The notes beneath the pieces were generated by a model that saw only the letters and a program-made list of their open reading frames with translations, searched no databases and had not been told where the DNA came from. Shown in pieces: positions 53,184 to 61,201 of a stretch of 61,812 bases of DNA. Source of the stretch: DATNPX01 sp036702975 (GTDB taxonomy: Bacteria > Cyanobacteriota > Vampirovibrionia > Obscuribacterales > Obscuribacteraceae); NCBI GenBank assembly GCA_036702975.1, contig DATNPX010000002.1, forward strand, positions 1 to 61,812, given 5' to 3'. How positions within the stretch are numbered: the first letter of the stretch is position 1; each line of letters begins with the position of its first letter. The translations under genes were made by a program, and so were the position numbers.

Positions 53184-53629
53184 AAAACACCTCCAGAAAC
53201 CGGCTAATCCTCGATGCGAGAATCAGCCGGTGTCATGCAATAACTATGAATTGGTCAGAAACAGCGCTGGAGTTAGGCAAGCCGCCACATGAATTTAGGC
53301 GAGACGTCTCAGTCGAAGCACTACAAATGCTCCCTTTGAAAATCGACTATCGAACAAAAACAACCGCTAGGAGCAAACCGCCTTGACTTGAAATCTTTTG
53401 CCTAGTCACAACACTGTTAACAGCAACCAGGTTAGCCATCCGTAAATCCCCAACGCAATCGCTCTCCCTGGGCTTAAGACCTCCCCGCACAGGTCTGCGA
53501 AAAATGGCGCACGGACATTACGTATACTCTTGCAACTGCTTGATTGTGTACCGGCTTGCTGAGACGCGCTAAGTTGCACGCGATTCGCAGGCTCTTTCGC
53601 GAACCAACCTATTTACGAAACCAGCTACA
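53184..53629. other. Promoter region between divergent genes
   Basis: A 446-base gap without supported coding sequence, between the Cys-pair protein (minus) and the lyxose-isomerase-like gene (plus). Both promoters should be here; none could be assigned with confidence. Confidence 0.4.
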
Positions 53630-54334
53630 ATGAATGCCCCTACTCGGAGACATCGCGTGAAACGCAGCCAGATCAATCGCATTATCGAAGAAGCCCGAGA
53701 GCACCTCGCGAACTATCGCTGCAACCTCCCGACATGGGCTTTCTGGAGTCCATCAGACTGGGAAAACTGCGCAGACGATGCAACAGAGATCAAACGCCAT
53801 GGGTTGGGCTGGCTCGTGACCGATTTCGGCTCAGGTGAATTCGATAAATATGGACTCGTTTTATTCGTTGCGCGCAACGGGTGTCTGCACCAAAACAAAC
53901 CACTCACCACTAAAACCTACGCCGAAAAATTCATGATCGTGAAACCAGGACAAACGACGCCTTACCACTTCCATTGGGTGAAAACAGAAGATCTGCTCAA
54001 TCGCAGTGGCGGCAGACTGAACGTGCAACTTGGATGGGCCGCAAATGACGAGCGGTCTATGACCAACGAAAAAGTGAACGTCCAACTAGATGGTCTGACA
54101 AAAACACTTAAGCCCGGCGAGATCCTGAGCCTAGAGCCCGGACAAAGCCTGGAGTTGACGCCAAGGATGTGCCACCAATTCTCTGGTCATCCCAATGACA
54201 ATGTTGTGCTTGCGGGTGAGGTCAGCTCGCTGAACGATGATTCAACTGACAATTGTTTCCTGGGACGAAGTGTTTCTCCCAAACCCATCGAGGAAGACGA
54301 GCCCAAGCGCTTTCTGCTCGCATCAGACAGCTAA
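53630..54334 (+). CDS. D-lyxose ketol-isomerase-like cupin
   Basis: A 234-residue cupin. The metal site is clear: His113 and His115 in YHFHWVKTED, Glu120, and His182 in RMCHQFSG, the pattern of D-lyxose isomerases, which interconvert D-lyxose and D-xylulose with a bound divalent metal. GQTTPYHFHW and LKPGEILSLEPGQSLELTP fit the family. A Lys (118) sits between the ligands as in known members. It starts at the ATG 53630. Downstream lie two copies of the GATATC-centred palindrome and then a response-regulator gene. Probably a sugar-metabolism enzyme; the actual substrate is inferred from family only. Confidence 0.8.
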   Translation: MNAPTRRHRVKRSQINRIIEEAREHLANYRCNLPTWAFWSPSDWENCADDATEIKRHGLGWLVTDFGSGEFDKYGLVLFVARNGCLHQNKPLTTKTYAEKFMIVKPGQTTPYHFHWVKTEDLLNRSGGRLNVQLGWAANDERSMTNEKVNVQLDGLTKTLKPGEILSLEPGQSLELTPRMCHQFSGHPNDNVVLAGEVSSLNDDSTDNCFLGRSVSPKPIEEDEPKRFLLASDS

Positions 54335-54399
54335 CGGCTGCACCTACAAACACATCGACTGGTGTCAGATTCCCGTTGCCTTATCTGTCAGATTGAAAA

Positions 54400-54419
54400 G
54401 TAAACCGATATCGGTTTAC
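54400..54419. promoter_or_regulatory. GATATC-centred palindrome (copy 4)
   Basis: GTAAACCGATATCGGTTTAC is a perfect 20-bp palindrome in the gap between the lyxose-isomerase-like gene and the response-regulator gene. CTGTCAGAT lies 5-14 bases upstream, as it does for copy 5. The centre of copy 5 is 110 bp downstream. Confidence 0.65.
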
Positions 54420-54511
54420 CGATTTTCTTAGACACATGCTCGGCGCTTACCACTTTTCAAAAACCGTCAGGATTTTCGCCATGTCATCTGACTCTGTCAG
54501 ATCGACAAAGC

Positions 54512-54527
54512 AAACCGATATCGGTTT
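54512..54527. promoter_or_regulatory. GATATC-centred palindrome (copy 5)
   Basis: AAACCGATATCGGTTT is the 16-bp core of the palindrome family. It lies 175 bases before the response-regulator start and is preceded by CTGTCAGATCGA, matching the flank of copy 4. The spacing of 110 bp to copy 4 and 106 bp between copies 2 and 3 suggests paired sites. Confidence 0.65.
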
Positions 54528-54702
54528 ACTTTTTTCTGGAACACATTTCCAAAAAGCCAACTCACAACGTCACATTAGAAACTTCGTGAAATCACCACTA
54601 GATGCAGGCTGTTAAACCGCCTGACACAGTGGTGACACGTCCGCGAACTCTGGCTGACACACCGTGAACGATACATTTTGAATGTGTTAATGAGGTTTGG
54701 CC

Positions 54703-55398
54703 ATGGCAAATATTCTTCTCGTCGAAGACGACAAAAATTCCGCTGCATTTGTCAGCACCTGGTTGCATTCACAAAGACACGACCTGCAGGTCGTGAACGA
54801 CGGCGGTGAGGCGTTGGAAAAAATGCTCGCATCCGAGTACGATGTCATTTTATTGGACTGGAACTTGCCTAACGCATGTGGTATCAGCATCCTGCGCGAA
54901 TTCAGGAAGACCGGCAAGAACACCCCCGTAATCATGATCACCGGCCGTGGTGACTTACGCGATAAAGAAGTCGGCCTCGATAGCGGCGCCGATGACTTCC
55001 TGGCGAAGCCGTTCGATCTGGTGGAACTGTCAGCCCGTATCCGCGTGCAATTGCGTCGCCCGCACCACGAAACGCATCACGTTGTCGTCGTCGGAAACAT
55101 CACTCTTGATCCAGAGCGACTGAAAGTGACCGTTCGCGGTAAGGACATGAGGCTGAGCGTGGTCGACTTCATGCTGCTCGAATTCTTCATGCGTAATCCT
55201 AACCGTATGCTACGTCCAGACAAAATCATTGAATACGTTTGGCCGGTCGGTACAGAGCGCTCCCCTGACGCACTGCGCACCTCACTCAAACGACTGCGCA
55301 CGAAGTTCAAAGACCTCGGCGAGCCGGACAATTTAATCGAGACAATCCATAAGGTCGGCTATCGCTTCAATTCTCGCGTCATGATCACAGACGCTTAA
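54703..55398 (+). CDS. OmpR/PhoB-family response regulator
   Basis: Receiver domain with phospho-acceptor Asp52 (VILLDWNLP), acidic pair Glu8-Asp9-Asp10 (LLVEDD), Thr80 and Lys102 (LAKPF). A winged-helix DNA-binding domain follows (RLSVVDFMLLEFFMRNPNRM, RTSLKRLRTKF, IETIHKVGYRF). The 231-residue length is standard. GAGG lies 7 bases before the ATG at 54703; a TTG two codons upstream is not used. The partner histidine kinase is not in the window, so this is an orphan here. It is preceded by two palindromes of the GATATC family that could be autoregulatory or operator sites, but a winged-helix regulator usually binds direct repeats, not this palindrome. Confidence 0.9.
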   Translation: MANILLVEDDKNSAAFVSTWLHSQRHDLQVVNDGGEALEKMLASEYDVILLDWNLPNACGISILREFRKTGKNTPVIMITGRGDLRDKEVGLDSGADDFLAKPFDLVELSARIRVQLRRPHHETHHVVVVGNITLDPERLKVTVRGKDMRLSVVDFMLLEFFMRNPNRMLRPDKIIEYVWPVGTERSPDALRTSLKRLRTKFKDLGEPDNLIETIHKVGYRFNSRVMITDA

Positions 55399-55460
55399 CG
55401 GACGGATAAAGAGCAAACCTTCACCAACCGCCTCTGACAGAGCGGACAAAAGACCCCAGA

Positions 55461-55492
55461 GCGGCGGATCTCGAACCCCAGAGATCCGCCGC
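55461..55492 (+). terminator. Terminator of the response-regulator gene
   Basis: GCGGCGGATCTC (55461-55472) and GAGATCCGCCGC (55481-55492) form a perfect 12-bp stem with an 8-base loop, about 60 bases past the stop codon. The following T content is modest (TTGCACTT). Confidence 0.7.
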
Positions 55493-55593
55493 TTGCACTT
55501 GGAAATTAATCTGGCGTACGTGCTTTCCACACTGTGGTCGCCAGAGCTAAAAGCTAGTATGGCGGCATGCGGAAAGAGGAATCATTGTAGGTC

Positions 55594-57708
55594 GTGGAAT
55601 CCAGCATCAAAAATTACGCGCAAGAGCTTCGCGACGGAGTTTCAAAATTCGCGCACGCTGCGGCCTACGAAGCCATCGAAAGCCCAATTCAGGGCGCCTA
55701 CCAACTTGCCGGCAAGACTTCAGAAGCCGTCCTAGGTAAACACTTACCAGAACTTGAACTGACAAAGCCAGACTCCTCCGCCTGGTCAACCGCCGGTTCC
55801 TTCGTGGGATCGGTCGCCAGATACGCGATCCTCAGTAAAGTCGTACACAACGCAGTTAATCCCAGCGAAACCCGCGCAGCGGACCAGTTGCTTGGTATGT
55901 CAGTCAAACAAGCGACCCTAGAGTCCACAATTGTCGGCGGAACCGCAGGACTACTGACACCGGTTGATGACAGCAAAAACTATTGGCGAGAAAAACGCAT
56001 AGGCATAATCGAATCCGCCGGCTCTTTCGGAGTTATGGGCGGGACTGCCGCAACAATAGGCAAGTCGGCATTCATGAACGGCGAACGCGGCACCCTAACC
56101 CGCGCTGTGGCCACCAACGGAATTGCCGGACTTGCCGGGGGCACCACTCAATCTCTACTCGACACTACATTACGGCAACGAAAATTAGACTTGAGCGAGA
56201 CCGCGGTGACCGCAACCAGCTATGGTTTGTTTGGTGCAGCATTCGGTGGCGCCTCTCACCTGGTCAGCGCACGACCAATCGAGTCGGCCTCGATTGAGAA
56301 CAATGGCTCCACGGCAAAGCCCTCGCTAACAGACCGTGCTCAAACGGCATTGCAAAAGGCCCAGCTACACATAACCAGAGTCGGACAATACATTGACGAA
56401 TCGATAGCCAAAGTAAATCCATTTCTTTTAGACTCAGGATTGCAACCAGCATACGCAACCGCCAATGTTGGTAGTTTCAGAGCTGGAGCCAGCGCTTTCC
56501 GTCCTTCCATACCGAGCTTCACACCAAGCTGGACACCAGAGGCTCGCCCACTAGTTATGGAAAGTCGAATGGTCAAACCTGTTCAGGAGGCTTATGGTGG
56601 TGGCGCCCGACAGCTCGATGTCGCAGGACGTGTTCCGGCTGATATGCCACCAGCCGAGGTCACAAAACTACCTGTCAAAGCCAGAAAGATGGAATCACCA
56701 CGCACGGTGCCCGATGATGCCGGTAGCGATGATCTCGCAGAGACAACAAAACCGGGCAAGAAAACTTACGACATCAAGTCGGTGCTAGCAAGAAGCGAGC
56801 GCGGTTCACAGATCTCAGACGCTGTCGAAACCCTGATGGAGGAGCATCCAGGATTCTTCAAAGGTCTGAAAGCAGAATGGCCGAACACATCGGGAAGCGG
56901 ACGCGACTCAGTCATGGTCAAGCTAGCTGACGGACGCTACAAAAATGCTCTGCTTCGATTCACAACAATTTTCGGAGAACCACAGGACACACTCTCCCCT
57001 TCGCGCTGGGACCCTGAGTGGGGCACGCGTCCATATGACGCACCGGTCCTCAGCCGCATAATCAGCGCTGACCAGGGTGTAGATACTGTCTACGCCTATG
57101 TACAGGAGTTTGGTGACGGCGCCGTCAACGCGAGCTCTTCCCATTTCGACGTCAATGAAGACGCCTCTTTTGCTCGAGACGCGAACGATCCTTCTTTCGA
57201 ACAGCTGATGAGAGAACTCGAGGAGCGCGGCGAAGAGTGGGTTGATCCAGGCAGCAGGCAACTAGTTTGGAGCAACCTGAAGAACCGCCTGGTGCTCGTC
57301 GACTATCCGGCCATCATGCGCTCGGGCGAAGTTCCACCTGAATGGCGCGACCCCAGCTCAGGAAAGGTTACAGACCGCGCCTCAACCGTAGCTAGAGTTT
57401 CATACCAGGACCACAATTACGATAACGAGGAGTCTCCCGGAGACGAAGAGCCAACGGAACATTCACATCAGGTGCTCGACTTCAGCCAGGAAGAGCGGCG
57501 TTATAGATTCCTGAATCAGCCAGACAAAACTCCTTTGATTGCCATGCAGAAAGAGATCGCCCAACAACTTCTCGATGGCGACTCAGAAAGAGACATCGCG
57601 ACAATCGTCGACTGGATGTTCAAAGACACGCTCAAGACCTTGAATATGACAGCCAAAGATGCGATCAAATCGACTAAAGAAGCGTTGAAGAAAGAGAAGT
57701 TGCTTTAG
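55594..57708 (+). CDS. Large protein of unknown function with Gly/Ala-rich N-terminal half
   Basis: A 704-residue protein starting from a GTG at 55594 (MESSIKNYAQELRDGVSKF). The first 230 residues are rich in Gly, Ala, Ser and Thr with several short hydrophobic stretches (for example GIAGLAGGTTQSLLDTTLRQ and GLFGAAFGGASHLVSA), reminiscent of glycine-zipper membrane-active segments. The central part is Pro/Ser-rich, and the last 330 residues are a soluble alpha/beta region (from DAVETLMEEHPGFFKGLKAEW) ending in a charged helix. No family is recognised. It may be an exported effector or surface protein, but no signal peptide is visible. The stop lies 7 bases before a convergent regulator fragment. 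Confidence 0.6.
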   Translation: MESSIKNYAQELRDGVSKFAHAAAYEAIESPIQGAYQLAGKTSEAVLGKHLPELELTKPDSSAWSTAGSFVGSVARYAILSKVVHNAVNPSETRAADQLLGMSVKQATLESTIVGGTAGLLTPVDDSKNYWREKRIGIIESAGSFGVMGGTAATIGKSAFMNGERGTLTRAVATNGIAGLAGGTTQSLLDTTLRQRKLDLSETAVTATSYGLFGAAFGGASHLVSARPIESASIENNGSTAKPSLTDRAQTALQKAQLHITRVGQYIDESIAKVNPFLLDSGLQPAYATANVGSFRAGASAFRPSIPSFTPSWTPEARPLVMESRMVKPVQEAYGGGARQLDVAGRVPADMPPAEVTKLPVKARKMESPRTVPDDAGSDDLAETTKPGKKTYDIKSVLARSERGSQISDAVETLMEEHPGFFKGLKAEWPNTSGSGRDSVMVKLADGRYKNALLRFTTIFGEPQDTLSPSRWDPEWGTRPYDAPVLSRIISADQGVDTVYAYVQEFGDGAVNASSSHFDVNEDASFARDANDPSFEQLMRELEERGEEWVDPGSRQLVWSNLKNRLVLVDYPAIMRSGEVPPEWRDPSSGKVTDRASTVARVSYQDHNYDNEESPGDEEPTEHSHQVLDFSQEERRYRFLNQPDKTPLIAMQKEIAQQLLDGDSERDIATIVDWMFKDTLKTLNMTAKDAIKSTKEALKKEKLL

Positions 57709-57714
57709 TTAGCC

Positions 57715-58040
57715 TCAGGAACCTAGTCGGCGTAGGTGTCCGGAAAACTGGGAGACAATCGTTCCCATCTGTTTTTCGTCCATGCATGAAAAGTCAATTA
57801 TAAATTCACCATGCGGCGCATCTTCCGCATAGTAACTCGCGATTGAAGTTGCAGGCAAACTCGAACGCTGGGCCGCCTGCAAAATCTCGGTTTCATCCCA
57901 GTCCAAAAATGTAACAAAGCTGTATGTGCTGCTGGTCTCGCCTTGAATGGCGACCCTTTGTCCAAAGAATTTTTTCAAAGAATAATGCAAGGAACTGCGG
58001 CGGCTCGAATAAATTTTCTGCAACTTCCGAATGTGCCGCT
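57715..58040 (-). pseudogene. C-terminal fragment of a MocR-like (GntR/aminotransferase) regulator
   Basis: The readable protein (HIRKLQKIYSSRRSSLHYSL, then AIQGETSSTYSFVTFLDWDE and SIASYYAEDAPHGEFIIDFS) has the pattern of the C-terminal PLP-fold tail of MocR/PdxR-type regulators, including the basic RR segment and the closing helix. The N-terminal GntR DNA-binding domain and the rest of the aminotransferase domain are missing, and upstream sequence is unrelated. It is a decayed fragment. Confidence 0.6.
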
Positions 58041-58245
58041 CTGCCAGGGAATTGCGATCTGAGCGAGTTTCGCTCAGGTCGCAAGGATCGTCTACATGAT
58101 TTTGCGCTTTTAGTCTTTTCACTCTGCCTATTAAGAACCTTTATAGCATTAAGTACAAACGGCTGTAAGTATTCCGTGAACCCGTGTTGTGGTAAGGGAA
58201 TTTCATTCCAAGATGTGCAAAAAAGGCTGGCCTTTTGGCAGAGAA

Positions 58246-58376
58246 GGGATCACGCCGTTTCAGTCAAGAATCTCAGTCGCTTTGCTGAGGCTTTAAGCAC
58301 CACGCCTTCTAAATTAGTGGCGGCCGCAGAACGTCGGATTGAGCAAACACGGCGAAAGGGCGCAAGAGTCCGGTAA
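58246..58376 (+). pseudogene. XRE-family regulator fragment
   Basis: The translated segment SVKNLSRFAEALSTTPSKLV is the same C-terminal part as in the intact small XRE protein at 59458 (SLLNLSRMAEALHSTPSKLM). The preceding HTH helices are missing or unrecognisable. It is a remnant of a related regulator. Confidence 0.65.
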
Positions 58377-58524
58377 CTCATTCTGTTTCATGAACTCTGT
58401 TGCATTGAACTGCAGACCCAGTCAGTCACGCCTTCGTAGCGTTACGAAATTACTTTCACTCACTTTTCACCCGTTCTCCAATAAGTTGGACGTGTTAAGA
58501 CGCATGGCGCAACTCGGAGAAAAT

Positions 58525-58764
58525 ATGAGCCTTACAAGAAATATTGACGTGCCCGTAGAGCACAATAATGGCGCAAGCATTTCGTCTGCTCACCTGTTTG
58601 ATGACTATTTCAAAACCGCAAGATCCGAAAAAGAAGCTATTACAGTCGCTGCACGTAAACCTAGACCTTCTGACGAAGAGCCTCGCCCCTTAGATCCTAT
58701 AAGGGATCTTCACTTTCCTCCTATACCTACTCATCCCGAACCAGAAGATGAAGAAGAGCACTAA
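58525..58764 (+). CDS. Small acidic/proline-rich protein
   Basis: CGGAGA lies 5-8 bases before the ATG at 58525 (MSLTRNIDVPVEHNNGAS). The 79-residue product ends in a Pro/Glu-rich tail (PIPTHPEPEDEEEH), with a helix around HLFDDYFKTARSEKEA. No family recognised. It could be a small antitoxin-like or structural protein, but there is no partner nearby to support this. The good ribosome-binding site makes the coding call reasonable despite the decayed surroundings. Confidence 0.5.
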   Translation: MSLTRNIDVPVEHNNGASISSAHLFDDYFKTARSEKEAITVAARKPRPSDEEPRPLDPIRDLHFPPIPTHPEPEDEEEH

Positions 58765-58845
58765 ACCTTCAAAACCGGGCAAAGCTCTGCAGAGCGCGCT
58801 AAATCTTAGTCAGATGCTGACTTCGTTTCAATTTCTTATTCTGCA

Positions 58846-59411
58846 CAGTTTCCGGCTGTGACAAAACTCTGGCATCCGACCCGGAATTTGCCTCTCAAAC
58901 CAGTGGATATAGTGCCGGGATCGACAGCGCTGGTTTGGTGGCGCTGTCCAAAGTCGGCAACGCACGTTTGGAAAGCACACGTATATAGCGTTGTGCGCAG
59001 CTGGAAGGATGGAAGCAATGGTTGCCGGTGGTGTTCTGGACTTAGCGTAGACGAGAAAAACAGCTTGCAGAGTAATTTTCCAGCCGTGGCGAAACTCTGG
59101 CATCCCCCGAAGAATGGCAAGCTCTTGCCTTCGGAAGTTACCGCCAAAAGTAATAAAAGAGTCTGGTGGCACTGCGGCAAGCCTAAACCAGCGCTGAGAA
59201 TAATCTACAGAGCAAATATTCACAAGCAGCAAAGTTCTGGGATGCCTTACGTAATGCTCCTATTAAACCGTCGGACGTAACACCGAGAAGCAATAAATTG
59301 TTCTACTGGCATTGTCTGACCAAAGATCGGCATAGCTGGGGAGCGCAGGTAAATAATGTAGTCAGCGCGTTGCTCGAAGGACGAATTCCGTGTCCAAAAT
59401 GCAGACCATAG
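58846..59411 (+). pseudogene. Decayed zinc-ribbon repeat protein (DUF4379-like)
   Basis: Three degenerate units of the same repeat as in the gene at 43091. Unit 1 reads PAVTKLWHPTRNLPLKPVD...VWWRCPK...HVWKAHV...GCRWC; unit 2 reads PAVAKLWHPPKNGKLLPSE...RVWWHC; unit 3, in another frame, reads KPSDVTPRSNKLFYWHC and ends CPKCRP. Frameshifts separate the units, and units 2 and 3 have lost Cys/His positions. It is a pseudogene, not an intact second copy. Confidence 0.75.
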
Positions 59412-59457
59412 TGCCATTACGCCAGTGCGCATAACTCCATGATTATGAAAGAACTCT

Positions 59458-59724
59458 TCAGCGGCGCCGTCGTTTTTCCTTAACTAGACGTTCTGCCTCT
59501 ACCATTAATTTTGACGGAGTACTATGCAAAGCCTCAGCCATTCGGCTTAGATTCAAAAGCGAAATGTTTCGCCCCGTTCTCTCCAAATCACCAATGTAAG
59601 GGCGGCTCATTCCCGTCTTATATGCTATGGCAGCTTGTGAGAGTAAAAGCAGCATCCGCCGTTCTCTAAAGATCACTGACAGTGCTTCTGTTAACTCATC
59701 TTCGTACAATTTTTGCTTCGGCAT
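59458..59724 (-). CDS. XRE-family helix-turn-helix regulator
   Basis: An 88-residue single-domain DNA-binding protein. The HTH is LLLLSQAAIAYKTGMSRPYI followed by GDLERTGRNISLLNLSRMAEAL, the canonical XRE/lambda-Cro arrangement with a DLER-type turn. It ends in a basic tail (KEKRRRR). Small stand-alone XRE proteins often act as antitoxins or phage-type repressors, but no toxin gene is recognised next to it. Start at MPKQKLYEDELTEAL. It sits among pseudogenes of related regulators. Confidence 0.8.
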   Translation of the reverse strand: MPKQKLYEDELTEALSVIFRERRMLLLLSQAAIAYKTGMSRPYIGDLERTGRNISLLNLSRMAEALHSTPSKLMVEAERLVKEKRRRR

Positions 59725-59853
59725 CTGGACTCCGTTAAAAACACCGATGATACCTCACCAGCCCTCAGCGCGTCGATTCGCCAAATTCATGTTACGACTT
59801 TTTCTTTTCATGCAGCCCTCCACGAACGATACCCGTCTGATAAAGGGAGACCA

Positions 59854-59928
59854 CAAAATTTGTCCTTCGACATGTTTTTGCGGTTTGCTTTTGGATTGGA
59901 GTTGGACTTGCACGAAGTTATGAGCTGT
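59854..59928 (+). pseudogene. XRE-family regulator fragment (second)
   Basis: The translated stretch LSFDMFLRFAFGLELDLHEV is typical of the C-terminal half of an XRE domain (SFDxFLRxAxxLxxDxxEV), but the N-terminal helices are not recognisable. It is another regulator remnant in this decayed segment. Confidence 0.5.
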
Positions 59929-59948
59929 TTAGGCGGCCGATCTCGTTC

Positions 59949-60188
59949 TACGACTGCATTCAAGACATGAGCCGGAAAAACAATTGCTGGGATAACGCCG
60001 TTGCTGAAAGCTTCTTCGGAAAGCTCAAGCAAGAACTAATTTATCGAAATCGCTACACCTCCAAAATCCAAGCATCCATGAGCATCTTCGACTACATAGA
60101 GACTTTTTAGAACAATCGACGATTACACACAGTGCTTAATTACCTAAGCCCAGAGGAAAAAGAACTACAAACAAAAAAAGTGTCCTAG
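59949..60188 (+). pseudogene. IS3-family transposase C-terminal remnant
   Basis: The reading MSRKNNCWDNAVAESFFGKL then KQELIYRNRYTSKIQAS is the conserved C-terminal DDE region of IS3-group (IS150/IS3-like) transposases, including the last catalytic Glu in NAVAESFF. A TAG stop interrupts the frame after FDYIETF, and the end reads NNRRLHTVLNYLSPEEKEL. Downstream, TGTCCACTAAAAAGGGGGA (about 60211-60229) looks like the element's right end. The 5' part is missing. Confidence 0.8.
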
Positions 60189-60288
60189 AGCGACTCCGAC
60201 TTAGATCGCTGTCCACTAAAAAGGGGGACCGTCACACATTCCTTACAGTGTATTCTTGTTGCTTTGAAAATGGTTTAGGAAAACATAG

Positions 60289-61041
60289 ATGAGAAGGACG
60301 AAGTTCGCCGTAATTATTTTTCTAGCAGTAGGACTTCAGAGCGAACCGTGTTTCGCAAAGAAGTTCAATGCCACAGAATGGCGTGATTACAGAGCCAACG
60401 TAGGCGTTGGGATTAGCGCATCTGTGCCGGATTTGTGTAAGCATCACATTGCTTGGTTAACGTGCGACCAACTAGAAATGCTGCTTGGCGCGCCGGATCA
60501 TAAAACCGGAACTACCTATGTGTACAACCTGAAAATCGTAAATGGAGAGGTGCTACGAAACTTAGTGTTCCAGTTTGATAATCGAGTGGTGAAACGATAC
60601 GCGATTCAAGACTTGCAGAGGGGTGAGACAGATGAAGTGTTTCCGAAATCGTGGCTAACGACGGTTGAGGCTCTAAAGAAAAAGGCCGGCTGTAACATCA
60701 ATGGAATGAGCTTTAACTCGGAGGTGTGGAAAGCGAGTCTTGAGCAAGGGTCCGCAGAAACCAGAATGTTGAGTGACTTCCTTGAGAAGAATGGTCATAT
60801 TGGAGCGGATAGGCATTCAGTAGAATCTAAGCTCGGAGCGCCCACAAGAAGTTTTCAATTAAAGGACGAAGTCGAAGATAGATATGGTCTTGATTCCAAA
60901 ACGTGCAGCAGTTCGCATTACATGTCGCTTGACCTTCCGTTTTCGAATTCGATTTTGAGAAAGTTCCGCATAGCAAAACATGTAGCCCAGCCGGAGTCCG
61001 TCATGATAGGCACCTGGCATGACGTTTCACCAGAACTGTAG
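60289..61041 (+). CDS. Secreted protein with two SmpA/OmlA-like repeats
   Basis: AGGA lies about 8 bases before the ATG at 60289. A signal peptide (MRRTKFAVIIFLAVGLQSEPCFA) is followed by a 227-residue mature part with two similar units: one reads LTCDQLEMLLGAPDHKTGTTYVYNL, the other ADRHSVESKLGAPTRSFQL, each with the helix-then-'LGxPx' pattern of the SmpA/BamE fold. Typical BamE-like proteins have one such domain; here it is duplicated. Periplasmic or outer-membrane association is likely. No operon partner. Function unknown. Confidence 0.65.
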   Translation: MRRTKFAVIIFLAVGLQSEPCFAKKFNATEWRDYRANVGVGISASVPDLCKHHIAWLTCDQLEMLLGAPDHKTGTTYVYNLKIVNGEVLRNLVFQFDNRVVKRYAIQDLQRGETDEVFPKSWLTTVEALKKKAGCNINGMSFNSEVWKASLEQGSAETRMLSDFLEKNGHIGADRHSVESKLGAPTRSFQLKDEVEDRYGLDSKTCSSSHYMSLDLPFSNSILRKFRIAKHVAQPESVMIGTWHDVSPEL

Positions 61042-61201
61042 ACTTACAACCTCCCACAAGCCATTTGATAACCGGTCAAAGCTTGACCGTGTCGCGATTT
61101 CGCCATACGGCTGGGGCTTTTTGGGTTTATGTGACTGGTACGTGATGCTAAGCTGCACATAATCGCGAACTCCAACTCAACATGCTACGCTCGCAAATCA
61201 T

